The translations under genes and the position numbers were made by a program. The notes under the pieces were generated by a model. It was not told where the DNA came from. It saw only the letters and a list, made by a program, of their open reading frames with translations, and did no database searches. A stretch of DNA of 64,000 bases from Streptomyces lacrimifluminis. GTDB taxonomy: Bacteria > Actinomycetota > Actinomycetes > Streptomycetales > Streptomycetaceae. The stretch spans positions 62,001-126,000 of the forward strand of contig NZ_BMMU01000006.1 of NCBI RefSeq assembly GCF_014646095.1, in the 5' to 3' direction. Shown here one piece after another: positions 1 to 8,409 of the stretch; the stretch's first letter is position 1; every line of letters starts with the position of its first letter.

Positions 1-501
1 TTCGGCGGCCGGTACGCGATGGTCCCGCTCGGCTTCTCCTACCGGCAGCAGATCGCGCAGCAGGCACCGAAGGGCTTCGAGTGGCAGGTGCTGCCCGCAC
101 CGGCGGGCGCCGACGGACTCACCCAGGGTGTCAGCCCGCAGACCCTCTCCATCGCCGAGGACAGCCGACACCAGCGGGAAGCGGCCGAGTTCATCGACTT
201 CATGCTGCGCCCCGAGAACATGGTCCGCCTCGCCCTCGGTGACTGGATGCTCCCCACGGGCACCCAGGCCCTGAAGTCCCCTTCCCTGCGGACCCGGAAG
301 GACGGCTGGGCCACGGGCACCGCCCTCGCCACCCACCTCCGCTCGGCCCCCGCCCAGTCGGTACGCGGTTACCCGGAGTGGAAGGACAAGGTCGCGACAC
401 CGGCGTTCCAGGAGTACTACAGCGGGGCGATCGACCTCCACGAACTGCGCAAACGCCTGGAGGACGACGGGAACCTGGTGCTGGCGCGCTATCAGCGGTG
501 A
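1..501 (+). CDS. ABC transporter extracellular solute-binding protein, C-terminal part (truncated by window edge)
   Basis: The open frame enters from the left edge without a start codon and ends at TGA 499-501, leaving 166 residues. The text around residues 40-110 ([20 protein letters not shown], then [13 protein letters not shown]) is typical of the C-terminal lobe of family 1 sugar-binding lipoproteins, where AAEFIDFML and the LP-TG segment line the hinge and ligand cleft. The protein would deliver an oligosaccharide or similar solute to a membrane permease; the permeases would lie outside the window or upstream. The substrate cannot be told from this fragment. The next gene on the same strand starts 68 bases later but has its own palindromic operator, so it is probably a separate unit. 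Confidence 0.8.
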   Translation, partial: FGGRYAMVPLGFSYRQQIAQQAPKGFEWQVLPAPAGADGLTQGVSPQTLSIAEDSRHQREAAEFIDFMLRPENMVRLALGDWMLPTGTQALKSPSLRTRKDGWATGTALATHLRSAPAQSVRGYPEWKDKVATPAFQEYYSGAIDLHELRKRLEDDGNLVLARYQR

Positions 502-536
502 GGCGCGGCCCGATGGGATCCCGCGAAAGAGATTGC

Positions 537-555
537 ACGAGACGTATCGTCTCGT
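537..555. promoter_or_regulatory. Perfect 8-3-8 palindrome, candidate TetR-type operator
   Basis: The sequence acgagacgtatcgtctcgt is a perfect inverted repeat with 8-base arms around TAT. It ends 14 bases before the ATG of the glycosyltransferase gene, so a bound protein would block transcription start or elongation. Size and symmetry fit a TetR-family dimer. No TetR gene is adjacent; the regulator, if real, is elsewhere. Confidence 0.55.
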
Positions 556-569
556 TTACGGTCGGGAGC

Positions 570-1838
570 ATGACTACCGCCCGCACGGCTACCGCTCGCG
601 TGGCCTCCGCCCACATCGCCATGTTCTCCATCGCCGCCCACGGCCACGTGAACCCCAGCCTTGAGGTGATCCGCGAGCTGGTGGCCCGCGGCCACCGTGT
701 CACCTACGCGATTCCGCCCGCCTTCGCCGAGAAGGTGACCGAGGCCGGGGCGGAGCCCGTGCTCTACACCTCGACGCTGCCGGGCCCCGAAGCGGACCCG
801 GAGGCGTGGGGCGCCACCCTCCTCGACAACGTCGAGCCCTTCCTCGCCGACGCCGTCCAGGCGCTCCCGCAGCTCATCGAGGCGTACGAGGGCGGTGCGG
901 GAGGCGAGGGAGGCGAGGGGCGCGAGGATGACGTACCGGACCTCGTCCTGCACGACATCGCCTCCTACCCGGCCCGCGTCCTCGCCCACCGCTGGGGTGT
1001 CCCCGCGATCTCCCTCTCGCCGAATCTCGTCGCCTGGGAGGGGTACGAGGAGGAGGTCGCCGAGCCGATGTGGGCCGAGCCCCGGCAGACGGAGCGGGGG
1101 CGGGCCTACTACGAACGGTTCGAGAGCTGGCTGAAGGAGAACGGGATCACCCAGCACCCCGATCCCTTCGTCGGCCGCCCCGCCCGCTCCCTCGTCCTGA
1201 TCCCCAAGGCGTTGCAGCCGAACGCCGACCGCGTCGACGAGCGTGTCCACACCTTCGTCGGTGCCTGCCAGGGCGACCGCGCCGCCCAGGGGGACTGGCA
1301 GCGGCCCGCCGGCGCCGAGAAGGTGGTCCTCGTGTCGCTCGGGTCCGCCTTCACCAAGCAGCCGGAGTTCTATCGCGAGTGCGTGCGGGCCTTCGCCGAC
1401 CTGCCGGGGTGGCACCTGGTGCTTCAGGTCGGCAGGCATGTCGACGCCGGCGAGCTGGGACCCGTCCCGCCCCATGTCGAAGTGCGGTCCTGGGTAGCGC
1501 AGTTGGCGGTCCTGCGGCAGGCCGACCTGTTTGTCACGCATGCGGGGGCCGGTGGCAGCCAGGAGGGGCTGGCCACCGCCACGCCGATGATCGCCGTACC
1601 GCAGGCCGTCGACCAGTTCGGCAACGCCGACATGCTGCAGGGGCTCGGGGTCGCCCGCCATGTGCCCATGGAGGAGGCGACCGCCCGGACGCTGCGCGCG
1701 GCTGCCCTCGCGCTCGTGGACGATCCGGAGGTCGCCCGGCGGCTCGCGGAGGTCCAGGCCGTGATGGCGGGGGAGGGCGGCACCCGGCGGGCCGCCGATC
1801 TGATCGAGGCCGAGCTGCCGGCCGTACGAACGGAGTGA
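570..1838 (+). CDS. mgt: Macrolide glycosyltransferase, OleD/MGT type (GT1)
   Basis: The 422-residue product closely resembles OleD and other Streptomyces macrolide-inactivating glycosyltransferases, which transfer glucose from UDP-glucose to the 2'-hydroxyl of a macrolide sugar or to other hydrophobic acceptors. The N-terminal Rossmann half carries the catalytic segment [15 protein letters not shown] (active His at about residue 24). The C-terminal half carries the nucleotide-sugar motif [19 protein letters not shown] and [13 protein letters not shown]. Length matches the family. ATG 570 was chosen because family members begin MTT a few residues before HIAMFSIA; the frame is open further upstream but that part is not family-like. 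No macrolide genes are visible nearby, so a general detoxification role is likely. Control is probably through the palindrome just upstream. Confidence 0.93.
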   Translation: MTTARTATARVASAHIAMFSIAAHGHVNPSLEVIRELVARGHRVTYAIPPAFAEKVTEAGAEPVLYTSTLPGPEADPEAWGATLLDNVEPFLADAVQALPQLIEAYEGGAGGEGGEGREDDVPDLVLHDIASYPARVLAHRWGVPAISLSPNLVAWEGYEEEVAEPMWAEPRQTERGRAYYERFESWLKENGITQHPDPFVGRPARSLVLIPKALQPNADRVDERVHTFVGACQGDRAAQGDWQRPAGAEKVVLVSLGSAFTKQPEFYRECVRAFADLPGWHLVLQVGRHVDAGELGPVPPHVEVRSWVAQLAVLRQADLFVTHAGAGGSQEGLATATPMIAVPQAVDQFGNADMLQGLGVARHVPMEEATARTLRAAALALVDDPEVARRLAEVQAVMAGEGGTRRAADLIEAELPAVRTE

Positions 1839-1872
1839 GCGACAGGAGCGACATGAGCGACTTCGACGAGAA

Positions 1873-1909
1873 GAGGGCCCGTTGGCTCCCCGGTGACCAA
1901 CGGGCCCTC
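1873..1909. terminator. Strong stem-loop, probable bidirectional terminator
   Basis: gagggcccgttgg and ccaacgggccctc form a perfect 13-base-pair stem around an 11-base loop. It lies 34 bases after the glycosyltransferase stop and 55 bases beyond the stop of the convergent MMPL gene, so it can serve both. There is no clear T-run, which is common for Streptomyces terminators. Confidence 0.8.
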
Positions 1910-1964
1910 AGATCAAGGGACGTGCAGGGTGTTCAAGCGGTGTGGAGAGTGGGTGAGGGAATGC

Positions 1965-4235
1965 TCAGACCCCTACCCGATCGCCCTCCACGGCAGGCGG
2001 CGGAGGCGGTGACACGGGCTCCGGGGCCTCGTCGTGCGTCAGGTCCGGCAGGCGGTCGAGCCACTTCGGGAAGTACCAGTTGCGCTCGCCGAGCAGCGCC
2101 ATCACCGCAGGCAGCAGCACACCCCGGATGATCGTCGCGTCGATGAGCACCGCGGCCGCGAGGCCCACACCCATCTGCTTCATGGACTGCATCGACAGCG
2201 TCCCGAAGATGGCGAACACGGCGACCATGATGACGGCGGCACTGGTGACGACCCCGGCGGTGGTGACCACCCCGTGCTGGATCGCGTCCTTCGTCGTACG
2301 CCCCCGCAGATGCGCCTCGCGGATACGGGAGACCACGAACACGTGGTAGTCCATCGACAGGCCGAACAGGATCACGAACAGGAACAGCGGCAGCCAGGTG
2401 ACGATGGCGCCTACGCCCTCCGCGCCCACCAGCGCTGCGCCCCAGCCGTGCTGGAAGACGGCGACCAGGATGCCGTAGGCCGCCCCGACCGAGAGCAGGT
2501 TGAGCACGATCGAGGTGATCGCGATCGTCAGGGAGCGGAACGACAGGAGCATCAGCAGGAAGGCGAAGACGACCACGAAGGCGAAGACCGGGGTGACCGC
2601 GCCGGCCAACTGGTCGTTGAAGTCCTTCGAGCCCGCGACCTGCCCGGTGATCGGCGCCTCGACGCCGTCCACCTTGCCGAGTGTGGCCGGGCGCACCTCG
2701 TCGCGCAGCTTGTCCAGGCTCTCGGCCGCCTTGTCCTGGTCGGAGCCGCCGACCAGCGGGACGTACACGAAGGCGATGTTCTCGGCGTCGTGCAGCTTGA
2801 TGTCCACCGGACCGCGCGAGGCGCCCGAACTGATCGCCCGCTCACGGAAGTCGGCGAGAGCGGACTGCACGTCGGCCGCGTTGATGTCCCGCGCCTTGAC
2901 GATCACCTCGGCCGGCTCGGAGCCGCCGGGGAACGCGTCGTTGACTCGGTTGTAGGTGCCGACGATCGGCAGCGAGTCGCCGAACTCCTGGTCCAGGGTG
3001 AGGTTCTGGGTCTTCATCCCGAGCGCGGGCGCGGCCACGGCGAGCAGAGCACCGGCAGCGACCACCAGTGAGATGGCGGGCCTGGCGAGGACGACCTTCA
3101 GGACGGCCGTCCAGAACCGGCTCTCCCCGTTGCCCTTGCCGCTGGTGCCGTTCCTGCGCCGCCTGTCCGGGTGCAGGAAGGGGATCCTGCCCTTCTCGAC
3201 CCGCTCACCGAGCAGCGACAGCAGCGCCGGAAGGACCGTCACCGAACCGACCATGGCGACCGCCACGACCATCAGCGAGGCCAGTCCCATCGCCTCGAAC
3301 GAGGCGAGCCCGGTGAACAGCATGCCCGCCATCGCCACGCACACCGTGACACCGGAGACGACGATCGCGCGGCCACTGGTCGCCGCGGCGATCTGGAGCG
3401 CGGCCTCCGGACTGCGGCCCGCCGCCCGCTCCTCGCGCTCCCGGCGCAGATAGAACAGGCAGTAGTCGACGCCGACGGCGAGACCGACGAGCAGCATCAC
3501 GGAACTGGCGGTGTCGTCCATCGGCTGGAGGTGGCTGACGATGCCCATCAGACCCATCGTCGCCATGATCGCGGTGACCGCCAGCGCCACCGGCAGCAGC
3601 GCCGCCACCAGCGCACCGAACGCGATCAGCAGAATTCCGAGGGCCACCGGTACGGCGGACAGCTCGGCCCTCTTGAAGTCTTCACCGAAGGCGTCGTCGA
3701 ACGTCTTGTTCATACTGGCGCCGCCGATCTCCTCGATCCGCAGCTCCGAGTGCTTCTTCTGCACGTCCGCGACGGCCTTCAGCACCGGCTCGACCCGCTC
3801 GCCCGCCGTCTCGGCGTCACCCCGCATGTCGAACTGGACGAGCGCGCTGCGACCGTCCTTCGAGAAGGTGTCCGTGTCGTACGGGGACTGGACGTCCGTG
3901 ACCTTGCCGGTCCCGTCGACCGCCTTCATGACGTCGGCGACGGCCGCCCGGAACGCGGCGTCCGTGGTCTTGACGCTCGTGTCCTTCGCCTGGATGAGGA
4001 CGGTTTCGCTCGCGGGTTCGTCGATCCCGGCGTCCTCGATGATCTTGGCGGCCGTGTGGGTCTCGCCCCCCAGCTGGTCGCTCTCCTTGATTTCGACACT
4101 GCCGGCCGCCGTGCCCAGACCCATCGCCAGGACGACGAACAGCACCCAGATCCCGACGGCCGCCCAGCGATGCTTGGCGCTCCAGCCGCCGGCCCGGGCT
4201 GCTATGCCCCGTACCCGCGTTTCTCCGTTCCCCAT
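1965..4235 (-). CDS. MMPL/RND-family membrane transporter
   Basis: 756 residues with the duplicated MMPL layout: an N-terminal membrane segment (RWAAVGIWVLFVVLAMG), a large extracytoplasmic domain, five or six helices, a second extracytoplasmic domain and a second helix bundle. The segments GVDYCLFYLRREREERAAG and GLSMDYHVFVVSRIREAHLRG are the paired polar helix-4/helix-10 motifs that carry proton relay residues in this family. Such proteins export lipids or hydrophobic compounds using the proton gradient. ATG 4235 gives MGNGETRVRG and has an AAGGGGG box upstream; the longer in-frame start at 4319 has a less natural N-terminus. It faces the glycosyltransferase gene across a shared terminator. 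Substrate unknown. Confidence 0.9.
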   Translation of the reverse strand: MGNGETRVRGIAARAGGWSAKHRWAAVGIWVLFVVLAMGLGTAAGSVEIKESDQLGGETHTAAKIIEDAGIDEPASETVLIQAKDTSVKTTDAAFRAAVADVMKAVDGTGKVTDVQSPYDTDTFSKDGRSALVQFDMRGDAETAGERVEPVLKAVADVQKKHSELRIEEIGGASMNKTFDDAFGEDFKRAELSAVPVALGILLIAFGALVAALLPVALAVTAIMATMGLMGIVSHLQPMDDTASSVMLLVGLAVGVDYCLFYLRREREERAAGRSPEAALQIAAATSGRAIVVSGVTVCVAMAGMLFTGLASFEAMGLASLMVVAVAMVGSVTVLPALLSLLGERVEKGRIPFLHPDRRRRNGTSGKGNGESRFWTAVLKVVLARPAISLVVAAGALLAVAAPALGMKTQNLTLDQEFGDSLPIVGTYNRVNDAFPGGSEPAEVIVKARDINAADVQSALADFRERAISSGASRGPVDIKLHDAENIAFVYVPLVGGSDQDKAAESLDKLRDEVRPATLGKVDGVEAPITGQVAGSKDFNDQLAGAVTPVFAFVVVFAFLLMLLSFRSLTIAITSIVLNLLSVGAAYGILVAVFQHGWGAALVGAEGVGAIVTWLPLFLFVILFGLSMDYHVFVVSRIREAHLRGRTTKDAIQHGVVTTAGVVTSAAVIMVAVFAIFGTLSMQSMKQMGVGLAAAVLIDATIIRGVLLPAVMALLGERNWYFPKWLDRLPDLTHDEAPEPVSPPPPPAVEGDRVGV

Positions 4236-4470
4236 GATGGGCCTGCCCCCTTGTAAGCGGCGACAGCGCCCTGCCATCACCTTTAGTTCGAAGGTATGGG
4301 CAGGGTAAGGACGTCTCATCGTGCTTGCCGGTGAGGTGAGGCCGGCGAAAGTCCTCCCGTCGGGTACCCGCGTCTCCCCACTGGGTAGGACACCGGCCCC
4401 CTACATCTAAAAGACGATCTCGGGGTGGTTCGTCAGGGGGACTGTCAGTGGGCCGCCTTATGGTGAGCGG

Positions 4471-5052
4471 ATGACGACAGGTGAGCAGGCGACGACCACC
4501 TACGCGGCGCTGCTGCGCGGCATCAACGTGGGCGGCAACAAGAAGGTCCCGATGGCCGAGCTGCGCACGCTGCTGGAGGGCCTCGGGTACGACGCGGTAC
4601 GGACGTATCTGCAGAGCGGCAACGCCGTGTTCGCCACCGGTCGCGGGGACGAGGAGTCCCTCGCCGGGGAGATCGCCGAGGCCATCGAGCGGCATTTCGG
4701 ATTCACCGTCGACGTGATCGTGCGCGACCACGCCCAGCTGCGGGCGATCAGGGACAACTGCCCTTTCCCCGCAGCCGAGTTGGAGGGCAAGCAACTCCAC
4801 GTCACCTACTGCTCCACCCCCGTCGACGAGAGCCGCTTCGCGCACATCGACCGGGCCGCCCACCTCCCCGAGGAGTTCCGGCTCGGAGACCGCGCGCTGT
4901 ACCTGTACGCGCCCGACGGGCTCGGCCGCTCCAAACTCGCCGAGCAGCTCGCCAAGCCCCGGTTCGCGAAGGGCCTGATCGCGACCACCCGCAACTGGAA
5001 CACCGTCGTGAAGCTGGTCGAGCTGACCGGGGACGAGACCCCGGGGAAGTGA
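4471..5052 (+). CDS. DUF1697 domain protein
   Basis: 193 residues that match DUF1697 throughout, with the hallmark YAALLRGINVGGNKKVPMAE at residues 12-31 followed by LGYDAVRTYLQSGNAVF. The family is widespread in bacteria, is cytoplasmic and has no established biochemical function. It begins 235 bases from the divergent MMPL start, so the two promoters share that gap. The next gene follows directly and is probably co-transcribed. Confidence 0.9.
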   Translation: MTTGEQATTTYAALLRGINVGGNKKVPMAELRTLLEGLGYDAVRTYLQSGNAVFATGRGDEESLAGEIAEAIERHFGFTVDVIVRDHAQLRAIRDNCPFPAAELEGKQLHVTYCSTPVDESRFAHIDRAAHLPEEFRLGDRALYLYAPDGLGRSKLAEQLAKPRFAKGLIATTRNWNTVVKLVELTGDETPGK

Positions 5053-5057
5053 GTCCC

Positions 5058-5468
5058 ATGCGTGACGCCCACCATGACGAGGTTCGCGACCCGGCCGTGG
5101 AGGCCGCCATCGAGGCCGAGCTACGGCTGCTCGACCCGGAGGTCCGCGGCTCACCCGAGCTGACCGGAGCGCTGCTGCACCCCGGGTTCCACGAGTTCGG
5201 CGCCTCGGGGCGGCACTGGGACCGGGCGTCGATCATCGCGTCCCTCGCCGCGACCACCGAACCGGGAGCCCGCCCGTTCGCCGTCTCGCACATGAAGGGC
5301 GTACGGCTCGCCGCCGACCTGGTCCACCTCACCTTCGACACCGAGAGCAACGGCCGCCGCGCCCACCGGAGTTCACTCTGGCGACGGCACACGGAAGGCG
5401 ACGGCTGGCTGCTGTACTTCCACCAGGCGACACCGTTCGACGACGGGGACGGAGCCGGGGCCGGCTGA
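5058..5468 (+). CDS. DUF4440/NTF2-like small protein
   Basis: 136 residues of the cone-shaped NTF2-like fold: AIEAELRLLDPEVRGSPE, then LLHPGFHEFGASGRHWDR and a C-terminal WRRHTEGDGWLLYFHQATPF. These proteins bind small ligands or act as hydrolase/isomerase-like subunits, and no specific reaction can be assigned. ATG 5058 is preferred because GGGGAAG lies 8 bases upstream. An in-frame GTG at 5049 would overlap the previous stop but would sit on the ribosome-binding sequence. Its position directly after the DUF1697 gene suggests translation coupling. Confidence 0.82.
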   Translation: MRDAHHDEVRDPAVEAAIEAELRLLDPEVRGSPELTGALLHPGFHEFGASGRHWDRASIIASLAATTEPGARPFAVSHMKGVRLAADLVHLTFDTESNGRRAHRSSLWRRHTEGDGWLLYFHQATPFDDGDGAGAG

Positions 5469-5469
5469 C

Positions 5470-5850
5470 CTACCGGCGTTCCAGGCGCGCCAGTTCGTCC
5501 CCGGACAGCCGTACGGGCCCGGCGTCCAGGTTCTCCTCCAGGTGTACGAGGGAGCCGGTGCCCGGGGGTCGGGCAGAGCACCGGGGAGCGGTGCGGCAGC
5601 CAGGCCGGCGCGAGCTGGGCCGGGGTCGCTCCGTGCGCGGCGGCGACCTCCGCGCACGCCGGGTCCGACGCCAACTCGCCGTTGCCCGGCGGAAACCACG
5701 GCAGGAACGCGATGCCGTGCGCCTCGCACAGCTTCAGCAGTGGCTCGGAGGAGCGGTCGAGGAGGTGATAGCGGTTCTGGGCGGACGCGATCGGTCCGAT
5801 GCCGGTCAGGGAGCTGATGCGCCCGGCGGACCAGGCGATGGAGGCCGGCC
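5470..5850 (-). pseudogene. Aldo/keto reductase remnant, 5'-truncated and frameshifted
   Basis: Read on the minus strand the region encodes stretches typical of the C-terminal third of aldo/keto reductases: PIASAQNRYHLLDRSSEPLL, then LCEAHGIAFLPWFPPGNGEL, then ACAEVAAAHGATPAQLA and HRSPVLCPTPG. After the last, the frame changes and continues as GTGSLVHLEENLDAGPVRLS to a TAG at 5472-5470. One extra G in a GGGC run near 5555 explains the shift. The N-terminal two thirds, including the nucleotide-binding and Tyr-Lys catalytic segments, are missing. It is a dead gene fragment. Confidence 0.8.
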
Positions 5851-5915
5851 GGGCGGTCCAGGCCGGTCGTCACCTTCCCGTCGCCCGCCCGGAGACCGGG
5901 CGAACCGGGGCACCT

Positions 5916-6677
5916 CTACGCACTCACCGCGGCCCGCCCCGGCAACGGCATCCGTACCGCCGCCTCCGCGTACCGCCGCAGCAGCAGCCGGGCCACCTCG
6001 GGCGCCGGTCCCAGGACGTCGGCGAGGATGTCCGCCCGCTCCGCGCCCCGTGCGATGCGGTCCGGGAGGAAGCCCGGGGCGAGGACGTAGGGCGCGACGG
6101 CGACCCGCTGGCAGCCCAGCTCCCGCAACTCCCGTACGGCGTCCTCGGTGCGCGGAAGGGATGCGGAGGCGAACGCGGGCCGCACGGCGCACCAACCGGT
6201 GTGCCGCCACTCCCGCGCGATGTCAGCGATCACCGCGATCGCCTCCGGGTCGGTGGACCCCGCCGAGGCCAGCACGACCCCGGTCGAGGACTTGTCGGCG
6301 GGCGTCAACCCCGCCTCGTACAGGCGCCGTTCGAGCGCCGAGAGGAGCAGCGGGGACGGGCCCAGCACCTCCGCCTGGCGGATGTTCAGCTGCCTCGGCG
6401 CGTCCCGAAGGACCGCCGGGATGTCCGCCTTCGCGTGGAAGGCGCGGGTCAGGAGGAGGGGCAGGGCCACCACATCCCGTACGCCCTCCGCCGCCAGGGA
6501 CTCCAACACTCCTTGTACGGACGGGATGTTGAAGTCCAGGAAGCCGGTCTCCACGCGCAGCCCCGGCCGCAGCGACCGTACGCGCCGCACGAGGGCGTGC
6601 ACGGTCGCCGCGTGCCGCGGGTCGCGGCTGCCGTGGGCGATGACCACGAGGACGGGGCTGACCGGCTTGTCGTACAT
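5916..6677 (-). CDS. cbiX: Sirohydrochlorin chelatase / CbiX-like protein
   Basis: 253 residues with two CbiX repeats: LVVIAHGSRDPRHAATVHAL near the N-terminus holds the catalytic His, and FHAKADIPAVL a second metal-site His. The family inserts iron (SirB) or cobalt (CbiX) into sirohydrochlorin. At the end of a sulfite-reductase operon the natural reading is ferrochelation to make siroheme for Sir. ATG 6677 lies 5 bases beyond the permease stop, so the gene is the last cistron of the sulfur operon. The frame is open far upstream, but that part is antisense-type sequence within the permease gene and is not CbiX-like. Confidence 0.88.
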   Translation of the reverse strand: MYDKPVSPVLVVIAHGSRDPRHAATVHALVRRVRSLRPGLRVETGFLDFNIPSVQGVLESLAAEGVRDVVALPLLLTRAFHAKADIPAVLRDAPRQLNIRQAEVLGPSPLLLSALERRLYEAGLTPADKSSTGVVLASAGSTDPEAIAVIADIAREWRHTGWCAVRPAFASASLPRTEDAVRELRELGCQRVAVAPYVLAPGFLPDRIARGAERADILADVLGPAPEVARLLLRRYAEAAVRMPLPGRAAVSA

Positions 6678-6682
6678 GGGTC

Positions 6683-7603
6683 TCAGCTCTTCACCAGGAG
6701 GCCGCGGCTGCGGAGCACCCGTCGTTCCAGCGGGCTGAAGATCAGCAGGTCGACGGCGATACCGACGAAGAGGATCAGGAAGATCGCCTCGAAGATCATC
6801 GGCATGGAGCTGGCGTTGCGGCCGTTCTCCAGCAGGGCGCCCAGACCGATGCCCAGGTCGGGGGAGGAGGCGATGATCTCCGCCGCCATCAGCGAGCGCC
6901 AGGAGAACGCCCAGCCCTGCTTCAGACCGGCCAGATAGCCCGGCAGCGAGGCGGGCAGGACGATGTGCCAGGCACCCTTCCACCCGGTCGCGCCCATTGT
7001 GCGGCCCGCCCGCAGGAACAGCGGCGGCACCTGGTCGATGCCGGAGACCAGACCGTTGGCGATGGACGGGACCGCGCCGAGCAGGATCACCGCGTACATC
7101 ATCGAGTTGTTCAGACCCAGCCACAGGACCGCCGGCGGCACCCATGCCACCGAGGGCAGCGACTGGAGTCCCGACAGGACCGGTCCGATCGCCGCGCGCA
7201 CGAACTTCACGCGGGCCACGATCAGACCCAGCGGGGTGCCGATCGCCAGTGCCAGCAGGAAGCCGAGCAGACCGCGCTCGGCACTGGTCCAGATGTAGCC
7301 GAGAAGCTTGCCCTTCAGCCAGGCGTCCTTGAACTCGGCCGCGACATCGCCGGGCGAGGGCAGCCTGGTCGGGTCGGTGACGACGTTGAAGGTGATCAGC
7401 GCCTGCCAGATCACCAGCACCACACCGGTCGCGATGAGCGGCGGGAGGATCTTGGCGCGGAAGGTCACCGAGAAGGGCGTGCGCGCGGTGGCCACGTTCT
7501 CCAGGGCGTCCAGACCGGCCTCCAGGCCGGCGGTCTGACGGTTGCCGTCGGCCTGCGCCTGGCGCGTGTCGGTCAGGCCCGACTTCGTGTCACTGCTGGC
7601 CAT
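6683..7603 (-). CDS. ssuC: ABC transporter permease, sulfonate/sulfate type
   Basis: 306 residues with about six membrane helices and the binding-protein-dependent permease signature (GTPLGLIVARVKFVRAAIGP, then EIIASSPDLGIGLGALLENG, the EAA-type loop that docks on the ATPase). The long N-terminal cytoplasmic extension (residues 1-50) is usual for this subfamily. It forms the channel for the adjacent ATPase and binding protein. ATG 7603 lies inside the end of the ATPase gene (14-base overlap), which indicates translational coupling. Sulfate, alkanesulfonates or taurine are all possible; its place in a cys operon favours an inorganic or organic sulfur source. Confidence 0.9.
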   Translation of the reverse strand: MASSDTKSGLTDTRQAQADGNRQTAGLEAGLDALENVATARTPFSVTFRAKILPPLIATGVVLVIWQALITFNVVTDPTRLPSPGDVAAEFKDAWLKGKLLGYIWTSAERGLLGFLLALAIGTPLGLIVARVKFVRAAIGPVLSGLQSLPSVAWVPPAVLWLGLNNSMMYAVILLGAVPSIANGLVSGIDQVPPLFLRAGRTMGATGWKGAWHIVLPASLPGYLAGLKQGWAFSWRSLMAAEIIASSPDLGIGLGALLENGRNASSMPMIFEAIFLILFVGIAVDLLIFSPLERRVLRSRGLLVKS

Positions 7604-8375
7604 GACGGCGGATCTCCCCACGCAGTTGTTCGGTGATCTCGATGGACAGTTCGGCCACGGGGGCGTCCTCGATGCGGCGCGGCTGCGGGATGTCCACCGT
7701 CCACTCGTGCGCCACCCGGCCCGGCCGGGACGACAGCAGGACGACGCGCTGCGCGAGCCGCACCGCCTCCCGCACGTTGTGCGTGACGAACAGGACGGAG
7801 ACACCCGTCTCCGCCCAGATCCGGGTCAGCTCGTCGTGCAGGACGTCACGCGTGATCGCGTCGAGTGCCGCGAACGGCTCGTCCATCAGCAGCAGTCGGC
7901 TCTCCTGCGCCAGCGCACGCGCCAGTGCGACCCGCTGGCGCATACCGCCGGACAGCTCGTGCACCCGCTTGTCGTACGAGCCCTGCAGCCGGACGAGGGC
8001 GAGCAGCTCATCGGCGCGACCGCGCCGCTCGTTCTTCGGAACTCCCCCCAGTTTCAGAGCGAGTTCGATGTTCTTGCCTGCGGTCAGCCACGGGAAGAGG
8101 GCGTGCTCCTGGAACATCAGAGCGGGACGCCCGTCGGTCTTGATACTGCCCGCGCTCGGGTCGTCGAGACCCGCGACGAGGTTGAGCAGGGTGGACTTGC
8201 CGCAGCCCGAGGCCCCCAGGAGGGTGACGAACTCACCCGGTGCGACATCGAGCGTGATGTCGTCGAGGACGAGCTGCTGCCCGGCGGGCCCGGCGAAGGA
8301 CTTCGATACGTGCTCGATGCGGGCGGCGTAGTCGACTGACTCGGCCCGTTCGGCCTTGGCGATCGCGGTGGCCAT
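7590..8375 (-). CDS. ssuB: ABC transporter ATP-binding protein, sulfonate/sulfate type
   Basis: 261 residues with a complete ATPase: Walker A GASGCGKST at about 57-65, Q-loop in ALMFQEHALFPWL, signature LSGGMRQRVALARAL, Walker B LLLMDEPFAALD and the switch His in LFVTHNVREAV. It drives uptake through the neighbouring permease. ATG 8375 is chosen over the in-frame GTG at 8384 because AGGAGG sits 8 bases before the ATG and overlaps that GTG. It starts 34 bases after the binding-protein gene in a co-directional operon. Confidence 0.93.
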   Translation of the reverse strand: MATAIAKAERAESVDYAARIEHVSKSFAGPAGQQLVLDDITLDVAPGEFVTLLGASGCGKSTLLNLVAGLDDPSAGSIKTDGRPALMFQEHALFPWLTAGKNIELALKLGGVPKNERRGRADELLALVRLQGSYDKRVHELSGGMRQRVALARALAQESRLLLMDEPFAALDAITRDVLHDELTRIWAETGVSVLFVTHNVREAVRLAQRVVLLSSRPGRVAHEWTVDIPQPRRIEDAPVAELSIEITEQLRGEIRRHGQQ

Positions 8376-8409
8376 GGTCGTCACCTCCTGGGAACTCTCG
8401 GGATCGGGG

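Noticed and set aside
1853..2131. Short frame starting MSDFDEKRAR after the glycosyltransferase gene
   Set aside because: It runs through the terminator stem and into the antisense of the MMPL gene.
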